From: Endotrypanum monterogeii
Lineage: Eukaryota > Euglenozoa > Kinetoplastea > Trypanosomatida > Trypanosomatidae
Reading direction: 5' to 3'
NCBI GenBank assembly: GCA_000333855.2
Contig: CM007337.1
Coordinates: 393,084 to 457,083, forward strand
Length of the DNA: 64,000 nt
Shown: piece by piece, positions 9,898 through 20,400 of the stretch
Layout of the letters: every line of letters starts with the position of its first letter
How positions within the stretch are numbered: the first letter of the stretch is position 1
The notes under the pieces: model-generated
Told to the model about the DNA's origin: nothing
The model's database searches: none
The model's input: only the letters and a program-made list of their open reading frames with translations
Program-made: the position numbers and the translations under genes

Positions 9898-10140
9898 TAG
9901 GGATATGCTCGCTGATGTCCGCACACCCGGTATTTCTGTATAGTTATATTTCTCTCTTTCTATATACACCTGTATGCGCCTCTCTGTTCGCATAATTTTT
10001 TTTTCAAATCTTCGGTTTCATATGATTGCCTCCCTACCCTCAACTTCTCCATCGGGGTGTAAGTGTTCATGGTTACCTTTGTCTGTTTCGCTTACTCTTC
10101 CTCTCCCCCCCTCCCCCCCCCCCACCACACACATATGTAC

Positions 10141-10179
<39 letters not shown>

Positions 10180-10200
10180 CACACACACACATACATATTT
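10141..10200. repeat. (TA)n-(CA)n compound microsatellite
   Basis: About 35 bases of TA alternation followed by (CA)n and further TA-rich sequence in non-coding DNA. Confidence 0.9.
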
Positions 10201-10970
10201 ATGTTTATATAACGATATATTCAAAACAACAACAGGCAAGAACAAACATGAAGGATGGGCGGAGTGACAACAGCGGAAGATGCAGAGAAAACACACGAAA
10301 AATCGCGTGTTTGGTCCCCATATGAATGATGCCCACATCAAATATGTTTGAGGATTTTTTTTTTTCTGTTTCGGAGGCTAGAGTCTTATAGTTTAAGGTG
10401 TGTAATGATGGTTCGCACCTCACGGGCGTGTACACCCTTTCCACACTCATGGGCCCATCGACCCCAATGGGGAGGAGGGGAGAGACCACGCTATGAGGGG
10501 GGGGGAAGGGAAACGTGCGCGATGCATTGGGTCTGTATGCTCCCTGTATTCTGCACGCACGCTCGCGCGCAGGTGTGTCTAAGTGTGTGTGTTTCTTCTA
10601 CCGACTAGCTTCCGCCCTTCCTCTGTTTCCCCTCTCCCTCCCTCCCTATCCCCTTCATTACAGAATCGCCTCCTTCCTCCACTCTCCCGTATCTTTACCC
10701 GTACCGTGCCTCGGCCTCTATGGGATGAGAAAAGAAAAGCTTCTTGGGGGACACGTGTGTGCACGTGCCACTGCAAGAAATGCGGTGACGTAGAGTTCAT
10801 GCATCGACGGCTTCTTTTCTCATTGTTCCTCGTTGTTGTGTTTCGTTTGCCCTTGCCCGTGATCGACGGCTGCTCCTTTGGGTTTCGCCTATCCTATGCA
10901 TTGTATCGTATCCTCTTCCTGTATTCCCTTTTTTCTCTCTCCTTTTTCTCTTTTTGCTTCTGTTGCTGCG

Positions 10971-10998
10971 CCCTTCACCCTTCACCCTTCACCCTTCA
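10971..10998. repeat. CCCTTCA heptamer, four tandem copies
   Basis: Four exact head-to-tail copies of CCCTTCA followed by a C run. The unit resembles but is not the CCCTAA telomere unit, so it is not called interstitial telomere. It sits about 250 bases before the NAA35 start, inside a pyrimidine-rich zone. Confidence 0.9.
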
Positions 10999-11190
10999 CC
11001 CCCCCTCCCCCTGCACATCCACCACTACAAGTACCACACATTGTGCGCGTTGCGCGGTCTTACAGAACTCACCCCACTTATACCAGGAGGAACCGTAGAG
11101 CGGTGCACTCGGGATAACACGTCCATTTCATAACCTGACTTCAACATTAGTGGGTTTCGCATACGTGTATTGCAGCGTAAAGGAAAGTAT

Positions 11191-11207
11191 TTAACTCTTC
11201 CCCACAG
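11191..11207 (+). promoter_or_regulatory. Predicted trans-splice acceptor of NAA35
   Basis: TTAACTCTTCCCCACAG ends in AG at 11206-11207, 46 bases before the ATG. A second AG at 11250-11251 would leave only two untranslated bases and is less likely. Confidence 0.45.
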
Positions 11208-11253
11208 GTTTCCTCTTTTTTTTTATATTTTTTAAATATTTCATTTGGTAGAC

Positions 11254-13482
11254 ATGCCGCCGCCGCTGCACAAACCCATCTGTAACCTGGATGACACCTG
11301 GAAGGATGTCCTCTCCGCCTTTCGAGACTCCTTAAAAGGAGAGTCTGCGTGGAGTTGCCACTGCCTCGATGGTGTCGACAAAGAAGTCATTTTGTCAGCG
11401 CCAGAGATCATGGACCCAAAGACAGACTCTGGTTTCGGATGCGAGACTATTTATTCCCTCACCCACCTCCTGAAGACTCATGAGGTGCCCTCCGCAGAAA
11501 CCATCTCGACGGACGCTGCCTTGCTTGACGTGATGGATTATATCCATGTTAAGGAGCTGACGTATCTCCAGGGCTACTCACTCACTCAGAGCTACCTGGA
11601 CTTTCCTTTTTTCCTGCGCATGGACCTTCTGAAGGATCAAAATAGCACATTGTACGCTTACTGCCGTGGTGTGCTGCGCTCTCTTGACTGCGTTCTGAGT
11701 GCCGTCTTATCCACCACGAACCGTAGCGATGAGGAGTTTATGCTGGTGCCTCCGGAGTTGGACCGTCAGTGTGACTGCAGCGTGGACGTGATCCTGAAGG
11801 AGCTCGAGTCAGCCGCGGGGAAGGCCTCAAGTCCAGCTGTGGCTTCCAGGCTGCGCTTTCGAAGGCACTTCCTCGCAGCGCTCACTCAACTTCTGGAGGC
11901 GAGGAGGAGGGGTGATGTTGAGGCGGCGTGTGATACCTTCCAGGAGGCCCTTGCGCTGCTCGAAAGCGGGATATACGTCCGTGCCACAGAGCCGGCGCCT
12001 GAGGCGACGCTGCTGCGTGCGAGGGAGGTAGCTTTTTGGGTTAGCGTCATCACGCCGACCAAGGAGTTGCCTGTCACACTATTTGCTGATGCCATGGCTG
12101 CCTACAAGCGCTTGCTACAACAGCTGATTTCCTTCAAGACACTCGTGAATATCGAGTCGCTCGCCTCCATCTCGGACTTTATCGAGAATCTAGGTGCCCT
12201 GCAGCCGCTCTTGCCGGTGCGCTCGCTGTGTGCCGTCGTTTTGTTTAGCAGAGATCCCAACGAGTCTTTTCTTCACGGTGCCCCGCTGCATCGTCGTGTG
12301 CTGGAGACGCTGGCGACTCGGTACGGTGCTCCCCTTTACCAGAAGATCTTCGAGGGCGATGGGGCTATGATCGATGGCGTTGTTGAGTATCGTATTAAAT
12401 GTACGATGAACCGTCTGAAGGTGACCCCCGAGCAACGCATGTTCCTGCGCCAGCAGACGATTGACTCAGTGCGGCGCTGGACAACAGAGGTGTGCAAGCT
12501 TTATCTCGTTCTATTAGAGACAATGCTGTGCAATCGCGGGCTGGCGCACCGGCGTATGATGAACTCGATGGCGGACCTGATCCGCTTCCAAGAGTTTTCC
12601 TACACAACGGACCTTTCCGTCTTTCTCGCCAACGTACCCGGTGTATCGAAGGATCTCGAGGCGGAGTGCATCCGCTGCAGTACAGTCCTGACGCTCTTCT
12701 CAAACGACTACATCCTGCGTGCGATGGAGATGATCATGAGCTTTGAGGTGGAGCTCGACTTGTTGACGCAGGGCGAGCTGGTGCCGGCGATGTGGTACGT
12801 AAACTTTGCGCAGCGTGCTCAGCGGGAGAACATGTCAGCCTTGTGCTTGCAGAACACACACTTTATTCCTGCGACACTGATCAACAAGCGAACTCACATT
12901 CCCGTGTACAACCTAGCGCTGACGACGCGAACAACCGGTCAGATGGATCTTGCCCGCGACGGCGTCCTCGACGCGTGCTGCTCCCTCTCCGATGCCACCT
13001 ATTTGGCAGCGTGCCTTATGGAGAAGAAGCAGCTCATCGACCTCGATAGTGCACCGAAGCATTCCCTCATCAGCGTGGAGAACGCCTTTAATCACCGACT
13101 TCTCCTCTGTTACGGCCAGATGCAGAACCCACCGCTGCGCTCGTACAAACGGTGCATGAACGCGAAGCCGTCGCTTGACGACGTGAGCAAGATTCCGATC
13201 TATGCCCAGAAGGCGGCGGAGGTTGCCACTAGTGCCGCCGAGAAGCTCAGAGCGGTTATGTCGAGCAGTGCCATCGACGAAGTACGCAAGGCAGCCATAC
13301 GACGCAATGTCGAGGGCCTAGAGAAGACGGCACACACTGTCGCCGCTTCACTTCGTGCTTTCTCTGCCGTCTTCGAGAACGATGAAGGTCTGAAGGATTA
13401 TTACGCTGCAGTAGAGCGACCTGGTATCCCCAGTGCTCTGGCATTCGCATTCCGCAAGAAGAAGGAGAACATAACTGGTTAG
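11254..13482 (+). CDS. NAA35: N-alpha-acetyltransferase 35, NatC auxiliary subunit (Mak10)
   Basis: 742 residues, close to the usual 700-750 of the family. The signature near residue 50, APEIMDPKTDSGFG, is the Mak10 motif (family form ...MMDPKMDAGM). It is followed by conserved segments around LTYLQGYSLTQSYL and FFLRMDLLK. The start is the ATG at 11254; the frame extends three codons further to a TTG that would not be used. In other eukaryotes NAA35 is the large scaffold that binds the catalytic NAA30 and small NAA38 subunits at the ribosome, and the complex acetylates N-termini beginning Met-hydrophobic. The catalytic subunit is not in this window. The C-terminal third is helix-rich and less conserved. 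Sequence use is ordinary, with no break. Confidence 0.88.
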   Translation: MPPPLHKPICNLDDTWKDVLSAFRDSLKGESAWSCHCLDGVDKEVILSAPEIMDPKTDSGFGCETIYSLTHLLKTHEVPSAETISTDAALLDVMDYIHVKELTYLQGYSLTQSYLDFPFFLRMDLLKDQNSTLYAYCRGVLRSLDCVLSAVLSTTNRSDEEFMLVPPELDRQCDCSVDVILKELESAAGKASSPAVASRLRFRRHFLAALTQLLEARRRGDVEAACDTFQEALALLESGIYVRATEPAPEATLLRAREVAFWVSVITPTKELPVTLFADAMAAYKRLLQQLISFKTLVNIESLASISDFIENLGALQPLLPVRSLCAVVLFSRDPNESFLHGAPLHRRVLETLATRYGAPLYQKIFEGDGAMIDGVVEYRIKCTMNRLKVTPEQRMFLRQQTIDSVRRWTTEVCKLYLVLLETMLCNRGLAHRRMMNSMADLIRFQEFSYTTDLSVFLANVPGVSKDLEAECIRCSTVLTLFSNDYILRAMEMIMSFEVELDLLTQGELVPAMWYVNFAQRAQRENMSALCLQNTHFIPATLINKRTHIPVYNLALTTRTTGQMDLARDGVLDACCSLSDATYLAACLMEKKQLIDLDSAPKHSLISVENAFNHRLLLCYGQMQNPPLRSYKRCMNAKPSLDDVSKIPIYAQKAAEVATSAAEKLRAVMSSSAIDEVRKAAIRRNVEGLEKTAHTVAASLRAFSAVFENDEGLKDYYAAVERPGIPSALAFAFRKKKENITG

Positions 13483-13540
13483 CCACGAGCAAAGCTACGG
13501 CGGAATAGGTGCGTGTGTGTGTCTAGTCTGTTTTTCTGCA

Positions 13541-13624
13541 TACACACACACACACACATATATATATACACACACACACACATATAGTTATATAGTTATA
13601 TATATAGTTATATATATAGTTGTG
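13541..13624. repeat. CA / TA / TATAGT repeat block
   Basis: (CA)n, (TA)n and (CA)n in succession, then several copies of a TATAGTTATA-type unit, starting 59 bases after the NAA35 stop. Confidence 0.88.
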
Positions 13625-14976
13625 TGCTGAGTTATTCCCCCGCTTCTCACGCCTTGATCACACTTCTGACTGCCACTTTCCCCGTGCCGCTTCGGACGTT
13701 CTCTTCTGAGGTCCACTTCAAGACAAAGTGCGGGCGCGCTGCTTATTCACTAATAAGTCAGCGTTTCGCCCCATTTTCCTTATTTTCTTCAAAAAAAAGA
13801 AAGAGATCCATGTTTCGGTATGCATGCGATGTGCTTGGTGCGAGGAGGAGGAGGAGAAGGAGAAAGAGGGGAGGGGGGAGAAAGGCAGAGGAGGTGCGCT
13901 GCGATTCAGATTCTGGGACAGACTGGTCGGCTATGCATCCCTTCTCATCTTACACACAAAAAAAAAAAACGAAAATGAACCTAAGTCCTTTTCTATCGCT
14001 TTCTGTAAAAAAAAAAAAGAAAACGAATCATGGAGATTTCTCAATCAGAGGAGGAGGGTGGAGGGAGGGGAGAACAAAACAAGGACACGGAGGAGAAGGA
14101 GAAGGAAGAGGAAGGGGGGGGGTATTTGGGGCGATGTTTTCCATTCTCCCTCCCTATCCCCCACACACCTCTTCAGTTCTTGATCTCCCCTCCCTCCATT
14201 ACCCCAGTGAGGCTCGAAAAAGTAAAGAAGAATTAAATAAGCAACATATATCTATATATGTCTTTGTATTCCCCTTGGTTTCTGTCATTTGTGTCTTGGC
14301 GCTGGCGTGGGTGTGTGATGCCTCTCTCGTGTACGCTCTTGCATTTTTTTTCTCTCGCCCTGTGTTGCTGTGCGGTACATCAGTGCGCACAAAAAGGGAT
14401 GTAGAGAACGGGGAGGCGGTGGGGAGGTTATATCTCTTGGCACCTTTTCCCGTCCTCGTTCTGTGCCCCATTTTGAGCTGAGGCGGAAGAGGAAGGTAAA
14501 GCATTTCCAAAGAGAAAATAAAGCAGTCTGTAAGTATGTATATGTATATATGTATATATCTATATATATATATATCTATACATACTGTGAAGGGGTCTCA
14601 GGAGGGAGGGGGGGGGGAGTGCTGATATTGGAAAGAAGAATCAAGAGGGAACTTCGACAGCATCGGTATCGCATAATTCTTTACCCATTGGCGTGGCCAC
14701 CAAAAATCTAGCGGCGCAGTATGGTGGTGTGTCCGCAAGCGTACTGGCGGCGCTGGTATGCTGAGATAGCAACAGCACATTTTCGCGGTGCCCATTCTCT
14801 CGCTCCACCTTTCCTTCTTTCCAACTAGGTTTGTTTGCAGCTTATTTCGAGCATCCTGTAGAATGCACACCAGGGATGATGTGGAGGTAGAGGTGGAGGG
14901 TTCCAGTGGATGTTGGTTACGACACATGGTTGCCAGCTCGTTTTTCAGATAAACTCTCTGTTGCCTTTCCTTTTTG

Positions 14977-15007
<31 letters not shown>

Positions 15008-15140
15008 CCTTACCTCTTGGATTGCATTCACCACCTCTTTATCTCCTTACGGCTGCACACCTTCATCCCTGACCCCCCCCCCAAAAAAAAAAAAAATCAA
15101 GATGAAGTTGTGTGATATTACACACACACTCCCATACCAA

Positions 15141-15206
15141 CACACACACATATATGTGTACGTACCAATATATATATATATATATATATACATATATACA
15201 TATATT
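15141..15206. repeat. CA / TA microsatellite before the 83-residue frame
   Basis: (CA)n followed by about 40 bases of near-perfect (TA)n, ending about 70 bases before the small open frame. Confidence 0.88.
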
Positions 15207-15277
15207 TCTGCGTTCCTCTATTGAGAGACAGAGTACAAGTGCGTAGTATTATTCACCACGAAGGGGGGTAGTCTGAC

Positions 15278-15529
15278 ATGAGCGGCGTCCACATTGCGGC
15301 CTTCAGCAAATATTTTGCAATCGGCGGACTTGGGGCAGTTGCCTGTTGTGCGCGACATAGTGCCTTTCTCATGGCGGATGATTCTCAACGCTTCCAGAGT
15401 CTCTGCTCGAGCGTGGCTCGCTACGCGGATGAAGCAGTTGCACTCGAGGAGTATGTGGAGTCAAAAGGGCTGTCTATCGCAAAAATACAGTCAGGCATGA
15501 CCCCACCGTTGCCAGCAGCAGCCAAGTAG
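15278..15529 (+). CDS. Small hypothetical protein, 83 residues
   Basis: Begins with an ATG and ends TAG at 15527-15529. The composition is balanced and unlike the repeat-derived frames around it. Residues 12-33 (YFAIGGLGAVACCARHSAFLM) form a Gly/Ala-rich hydrophobic stretch that could be a membrane anchor or mitochondrial leader; the rest is a likely amphipathic helix (residues 34-65) with a Pro/Ala tail. A pyrimidine tract ending in AG at 15224-15225 lies upstream. Its isolated position with about 1.8 kb on either side fits a separate gene. No family is recognised. Small subunits of trypanosomatid mitochondrial complexes often look like this, but nothing here proves that. Confidence 0.55.
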   Translation: MSGVHIAAFSKYFAIGGLGAVACCARHSAFLMADDSQRFQSLCSSVARYADEAVALEEYVESKGLSIAKIQSGMTPPLPAAAK

Positions 15530-15665
15530 AATGGGGACTCCAGCTGAGTGTCGGTATCCGTGTGTGTAGGTGCACCCAGGAGGACCTTGATGGATTGATC
15601 AGACCTGCGTGCTCGTGTTGATCTCGTATTCCTCGTTACCCTACACACATCCATTTTATTCTCTT

Positions 15666-15718
15666 CAGCAGCAGCAGCAGCAGCAGCATATATATATATA
15701 TATATATATCTATATATG
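15666..15718. repeat. (CAG)n joined to (TA)n
   Basis: Seven CAG units run directly into about 30 bases of (TA)n, in non-coding DNA. Confidence 0.9.
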
Positions 15719-16560
15719 TGTGTGTGGTTGCCATGCATTTCTATACATCTTCCTCGAACCGTCCAGGGGTCAGTGCGCACCATCTGAGATGCACACAGAA
15801 GGGGGGCGAATTGAAAAGGGGAACGAGGGAGAGAAGCATGTACTCGTTACAAACGAAAAAAGGACGTGGGTAGAATGTGTGGTTGTGGGGGAAGGGGAGG
15901 GGGCGGAGCCGAAGCTGGGCAAAACATGTACTAGCACAGCTCTATTTAGCGAAGACATGGCCATCTGCCTGATGGGTCTACGCACCCCATCCGCTACTAC
16001 TGACACTGCAGGGGAAGCTGGTCGTGCCCCTCTCCCACCCCTTTCCATCACACTTCACCTGTTTCTTTTACGCACACACACACACACACATTTTCGCCTC
16101 TTGTGAGGAGGTGAGGGCCCCGTTGCAAGACGAATAAATATAAAAGCTGAAGGGATCGAATGGCGATCGCAGTAGTGAATGAGACAGCAGATCCAAATGC
16201 TGGTGCTGCTGTACCCGCACGTTCTTTTCCCTACCCTACCTTTTGTCTCTCTCCACGCAATGTTATGCACGAGGAAAAAAAAAAGCGGAAACATGTTTGT
16301 CTATACGGGCCTGCCTGTATATATTTTTCTCGCTTTCGCATCTTTAAGTCTGTTCCTTTCTCCCCCCCTGTTCTTTCCTCCCTCGTCATCGCTCTTGCGT
16401 CGACGCCACTCACATCATCTCATTATTTCCTTCCTTTCCCCAACACGTCCACTGTGGCATCGTTCTCATCACATTCCGCGCATGCTTCATCTTTTCTTGT
16501 GCGCGATAACAAAGCGCTCGATACATTTAGCTGTGATCTTTTTATTTACCCCAATTATTG

Positions 16561-16591
16561 TTACTATTATTATTATTATTATTATTATTAA
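16561..16591. repeat. (TTA)n trinucleotide repeat
   Basis: About ten TTA/ATT units with one interruption, in non-coding DNA. Confidence 0.9.
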
Positions 16592-17190
16592 TCTCGAGAA
16601 AGAAGGAGGGTCCCTTGGATTATTGGTCTCGCTTTTACATCCCTAACTTCTTCCTCGTCTTTTTCTCCCCCCTCCTCCATCTTTCAGTCCCCCCCTTGTT
16701 TTGCTCTTTTTTTTTCCCACGCTGCCTTTTTTCTTTTTTTGTGTGTATTTACGTCATATATATTTATCTCATATATAATAATAACGTGTGCCTGCCACTA
16801 TTGTATCAGTGTGTGTGGTGGCTTCTATCGTCCTGAGAGCTTCGCACGAACCTGTACGCACACACACGCACACACACCCTTCCTCTTACACGGAAAGTTG
16901 GATTTTTCTATGTGACTCTTAATGCACTCAGTTACCATCTCCAAGCACCCATACCGCACACCCACTCATCGTCCAACATATTTCAAACGCATACAATTAT
17001 TATAGAAGGAGGCTTCCACTCAGCAGCTCAGTTCATTGTACGGGATTCGGATCACACGACAAAAAGAAAAAAAAAGCATAAAAGAAAAAGAATTAGAACA
17101 CCGCTTCTTGTTTTCGTGTTTCTGTTATCGCTCCAAAGGCCCTTTTCTCTTCCCTCATTCGCTCGTCTTTCTTTCCTCGAAAAAAAAAAC

Positions 17191-17231
<41 letters not shown>
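17191..17231. repeat. (TA)n microsatellite
   Basis: About 38 bases of TA alternation, roughly 220 bases before the giant gene's start. Confidence 0.9.
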
Positions 17232-17409
17232 TCCCCTTGAACGTGACGACGAGAGGTAGGTGACGCGTTGCCAGAGAGAGAGAGAGCAGGTGTGTGCATC
17301 TGTGTGGTGTGAGTAAGCACTTCGAAGCGCGAGAAATAATATATATCTATTTTCTTATTTTTGTGCCGTGTGCGAGTGTACCTCGCACATGGTGTGACTG
17401 AGCGCAATA

Positions 17410-17426
17410 CATTTTTCTTCCAACAG
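17410..17426 (+). promoter_or_regulatory. Predicted trans-splice acceptor of the TOR-like gene
   Basis: CATTTTTCTTCCAACAG ends in AG at 17425-17426, giving a 23-base leader before the ATG at 17450. It is one of the cleanest acceptors in the window and supports this start for the giant frame. Confidence 0.6.
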
Positions 17427-17449
17427 GCGGCTGCCCATCTCTCACCACT

Positions 17450-20400
17450 ATGCCGTCGCGCCTAGCACACATTACGACGCACTTCTTCAGTATCCCAGCG
17501 GCACAAGACGAGCCGCAGTATGGCACAGCGCATCCAATGCAGGAGCGGACGAGTTCCACCGCGTTGCCGGCGGGGGCAGCAACCTCCCACCGAAGTACTG
17601 GCTGTCCACTAGATGCACCCAGGCGGGTGGTGTCGGTGCGGCGTGGGGGAGGGGGAAGTCAGCCGTACTCGTCAGCCGCTACGGGAAGACCATCTTCTGC
17701 AGCTTCCTCCACGGTAGCTTTGACGCCGACTCTCTCGCCCACATCACCGATAGCCTTTCGACGTCCGATATTTTCCGTATCGCCGTGTAGCAGCGGCGGA
17801 CGGCCGCAAAGTTGGGCGGCTTTAACACGACTGAGGCGAGCGCCCGAAGACAGCAGCCTCGCTTTCTCATCCTCACCGCGGATGCCGGCGCAGTGCACAT
17901 GGACAGAGGCTTCTGGTACCGAGGCGACAACACACTCGTATCCAACCGTCGGTACCGAATCCCGACGCTGGATTGTGAGCGCAGGCATCGGAGTCGCTGG
18001 AAGAGAGGCGACAAGCGGGGCTGCTGACGTGATGAGCGCCGAGCACTCTTATCAGTCCACCGGCACGGCCAGTCAGCAAGGCGCTCAGTCTCACGCGACC
18101 GGGCCCATGTCACCGAAGGTACGGGTCCTATCAAATCGAGCTGCTCCTGCACCTCCACCTCCACCTCCCACCCCCTCTACCGCTCTGCACCAGGACCGCA
18201 TCAGGGACGGCTTGTCGGCTACCGCGAGCGGCAGAAGTGGGGACAGCGTCGGCGGGCGAGGGGGGGCAAATCCTATACTGAACGACTCGAGCACTACGTT
18301 GGTCACTGAGGCAGATGGCGAATTTCTTCTGCAGCCGCTGATTCACTTCGTCGAGGATGAAGAGGCGCTATGCTACGTTTCCAGGGTGCTGGGACGCACG
18401 CGTCTCGACGAGGTGGTGGTGCCCGGTGCAGATGAAATCACCCGTGGTTCGGCAACGGGTGTTTCTGGCTCTCATGATAAAAAGAGTCCGGGAAATACTG
18501 TCCAGCGCGATTACGTGTTGAATGCACAGCAAAGCAAGTCTCTTCATGCGCTGATGAGGTCGAGCAGTGATGCGCAGTGCACGACAGGTGGCTGCCGTGT
18601 ACTGGCTCCTACGTTCGGCACTGCGCGTGGTGCCCATGGGGATGCGAAGAGCGGCGTCACCGGAAGCGATATGGGGACTTCTGCAAATTGTCTTGGTTGT
18701 TCATCTGCCTCGCCGCAGGTCTCGCGTCTCCACTCCGGCAACACAGAAGACGGCGCTTCCACAGCAACACTTGCCTTTACGAAGAAACGAAACGTTTTAA
18801 CGGACTGCCAAGCTTCCACAGCAGCGGCAACAACTCCTTCGTTGGATCAAAGGGCATCTACGAGCTCCCATTGCGACCCTAGTGGTGTTGCCGGGGCACC
18901 TCACGCTGCCGCGCGGCATTTCATGAGTATGTCGCGCCGATCCGCTGACGCGATTGGGTTGGGGGCTTCTTTGGAGGCTAACGGTGCGTCATGGGTGTCC
19001 CCCGAGATTTCAAAACTAAACGCAAACGGCTCCGAGGGCCACACCGCGGCCCGTGCCGAGATGGCTGGTACCGCGATGGGTTCTGTATCGTCTGCGATCG
19101 ATGTAGAGGGTTTCCTTCTCTTGGTGCGTCACAACGTCTTCGCCAACTACCGCATCGTTCCTGCTCATTGTGCGAGGCGGTCCTATGAGCAGCTTCCAGG
19201 GCGGTATCGCGCCGGATTTGACGCGATCGAGGCTGAGGTGCGTGTGCAGCAACAGCAGCGTGATCTGCAGCAGGGAAACAGCGACACCGCGGCCAACCGC
19301 GGTGCCGAGGTCACCAATGGGCCAGTGGTGAAAAGTGGCGGCGGCGGTGGCACCAGTGAACGCGGGGGCCTCACCAGTATGAGCCACCCATGCAGTCGAC
19401 TATCTGAGGGGTCAGCGGTGGGCATGGCAGGTGCTGCCCCAGGAGCCTCAAGCTACGTCGCCGACGGTTATCGTGACCCCCTTACATTTGCGGGTATGGG
19501 CTACTACGTCGCCGGGTCTCGCGGCGGCGCGTTGCCGATCACCATGAGTTTTTCTGGGAGTATCGGTGCAGCCTCCACGGCGACAACACCGGCTGCGAGT
19601 CCGTCTTGGCTGGGCAGCAGTGGAGGCATCTTTCGTGAGGCCTCAGTGTTTCCTTCGTCTTTTTCGCGGGCTGTGGAGGAACGGGCACCAGCAGCGAGGG
19701 CTACTCCAGCGTCTGTGGTCTCGAGTCCTACGGTAGAAGACGCCGCGGTGGCTGCGACCGGGCCGGGGGTCTCATCGCTACGCTCCTCGTCACCAACGTC
19801 TGCTGTGACCCCAACGTCGGCTCCAATGTACGACACAGCTCCCGAGGCGGGCATTTCTTCTAGGGTGGCTCTCTTGCAGCATGTTCATCACACTATACAA
19901 GCTTTTATTGCGCGTGGTGAGCGGGAGGCTGCACTGCACTTCATCATGGCCGCTGCCCCCTACCGCTTTCCTGGGATAAGCGATGGCGATCGCATATTGG
20001 CTTTCTTCAACCAGATTCGATTATTTCTGCCGTCCCCCCGCTTCGGCATCGTCATGCTGGCGATGGAGGTGTGGCGATCTCTCTACAGGCCTGGTGTTGG
20101 GGCAGGGGCAGCGGACTGCACACACATGACGGAGGAGCTTCTGGCGCTGATTGAGGTGTACCTCTGTCATGGACGTACTTATGCCGAATATGTTTCTGGA
20201 CTGCTCATGCTACGAGCAGTCTTGGCATTTGCTATGGAAAACAGTACGTTGGGCAGTTCCACGGCAGCGGTGCTCCTGCAGCATCAATCTCTCCTGCGTA
20301 GCCGCTTGCCTAACTTCCTGCTGGCGGTGTGGTTGATACTCATGGAATTTTATACTATCGACGACACGGTGCGGCCACCTCGACGAGTATTGCGAGACCT

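Larger units (their letters stand above)
9335..11253. other. Intergenic region, 1.9 kb
   Basis: T-, C- and TA-rich DNA with no supported gene. It contains a perfect 30-base palindrome (9868-9897), a compound TA/CA microsatellite (10141-10200), a C-rich run near 10105-10125, and a four-copy heptamer (10971-10998). All frames inside are low-complexity translations of these tracts. Confidence 0.75.
13483..15277. other. Intergenic region, 1.8 kb
   Basis: No supported gene. It holds CA/TA/TATAGT repeats just after the stop (13541-13624), purine-rich A- and G-runs (13790-14130), G-runs at about 14593-14622, and (TA)n blocks near 14531-14584, 14977-15004 and 15141-15206. A 285-codon open frame exists at 13624-14481, but it has no ATG near its 5' end and encodes K-, R- and G-runs from the repeats. 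Confidence 0.7.
15530..17449. other. Intergenic region, 1.9 kb
   Basis: No supported gene. It contains (CAG)n then (TA)n (15666-15718), a (CA)n run near 16073-16090, a (TTA)n run (16561-16591), long T/C-rich tracts (16640-16740) and (TA)n at 17191-17231. It ends in the acceptor of the giant gene. Confidence 0.72.

Noticed and set aside
10971..10998. Interstitial telomere repeat
   Set aside because: The unit is CCCTTCA, not the CCCTAA hexamer of trypanosomatid telomeres.
13624..14481. 285-codon open frame after NAA35
   Set aside because: It does not begin with an ATG and its translation is dominated by K-, R-, G- and E-runs from purine tracts; no domain is seen.
16160..16646. Two overlapping frames of 143 and 155 codons
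   Set aside because: Both translate T/C-rich and (TTA)n DNA into S/F/L/I runs and have no recognisable motif.
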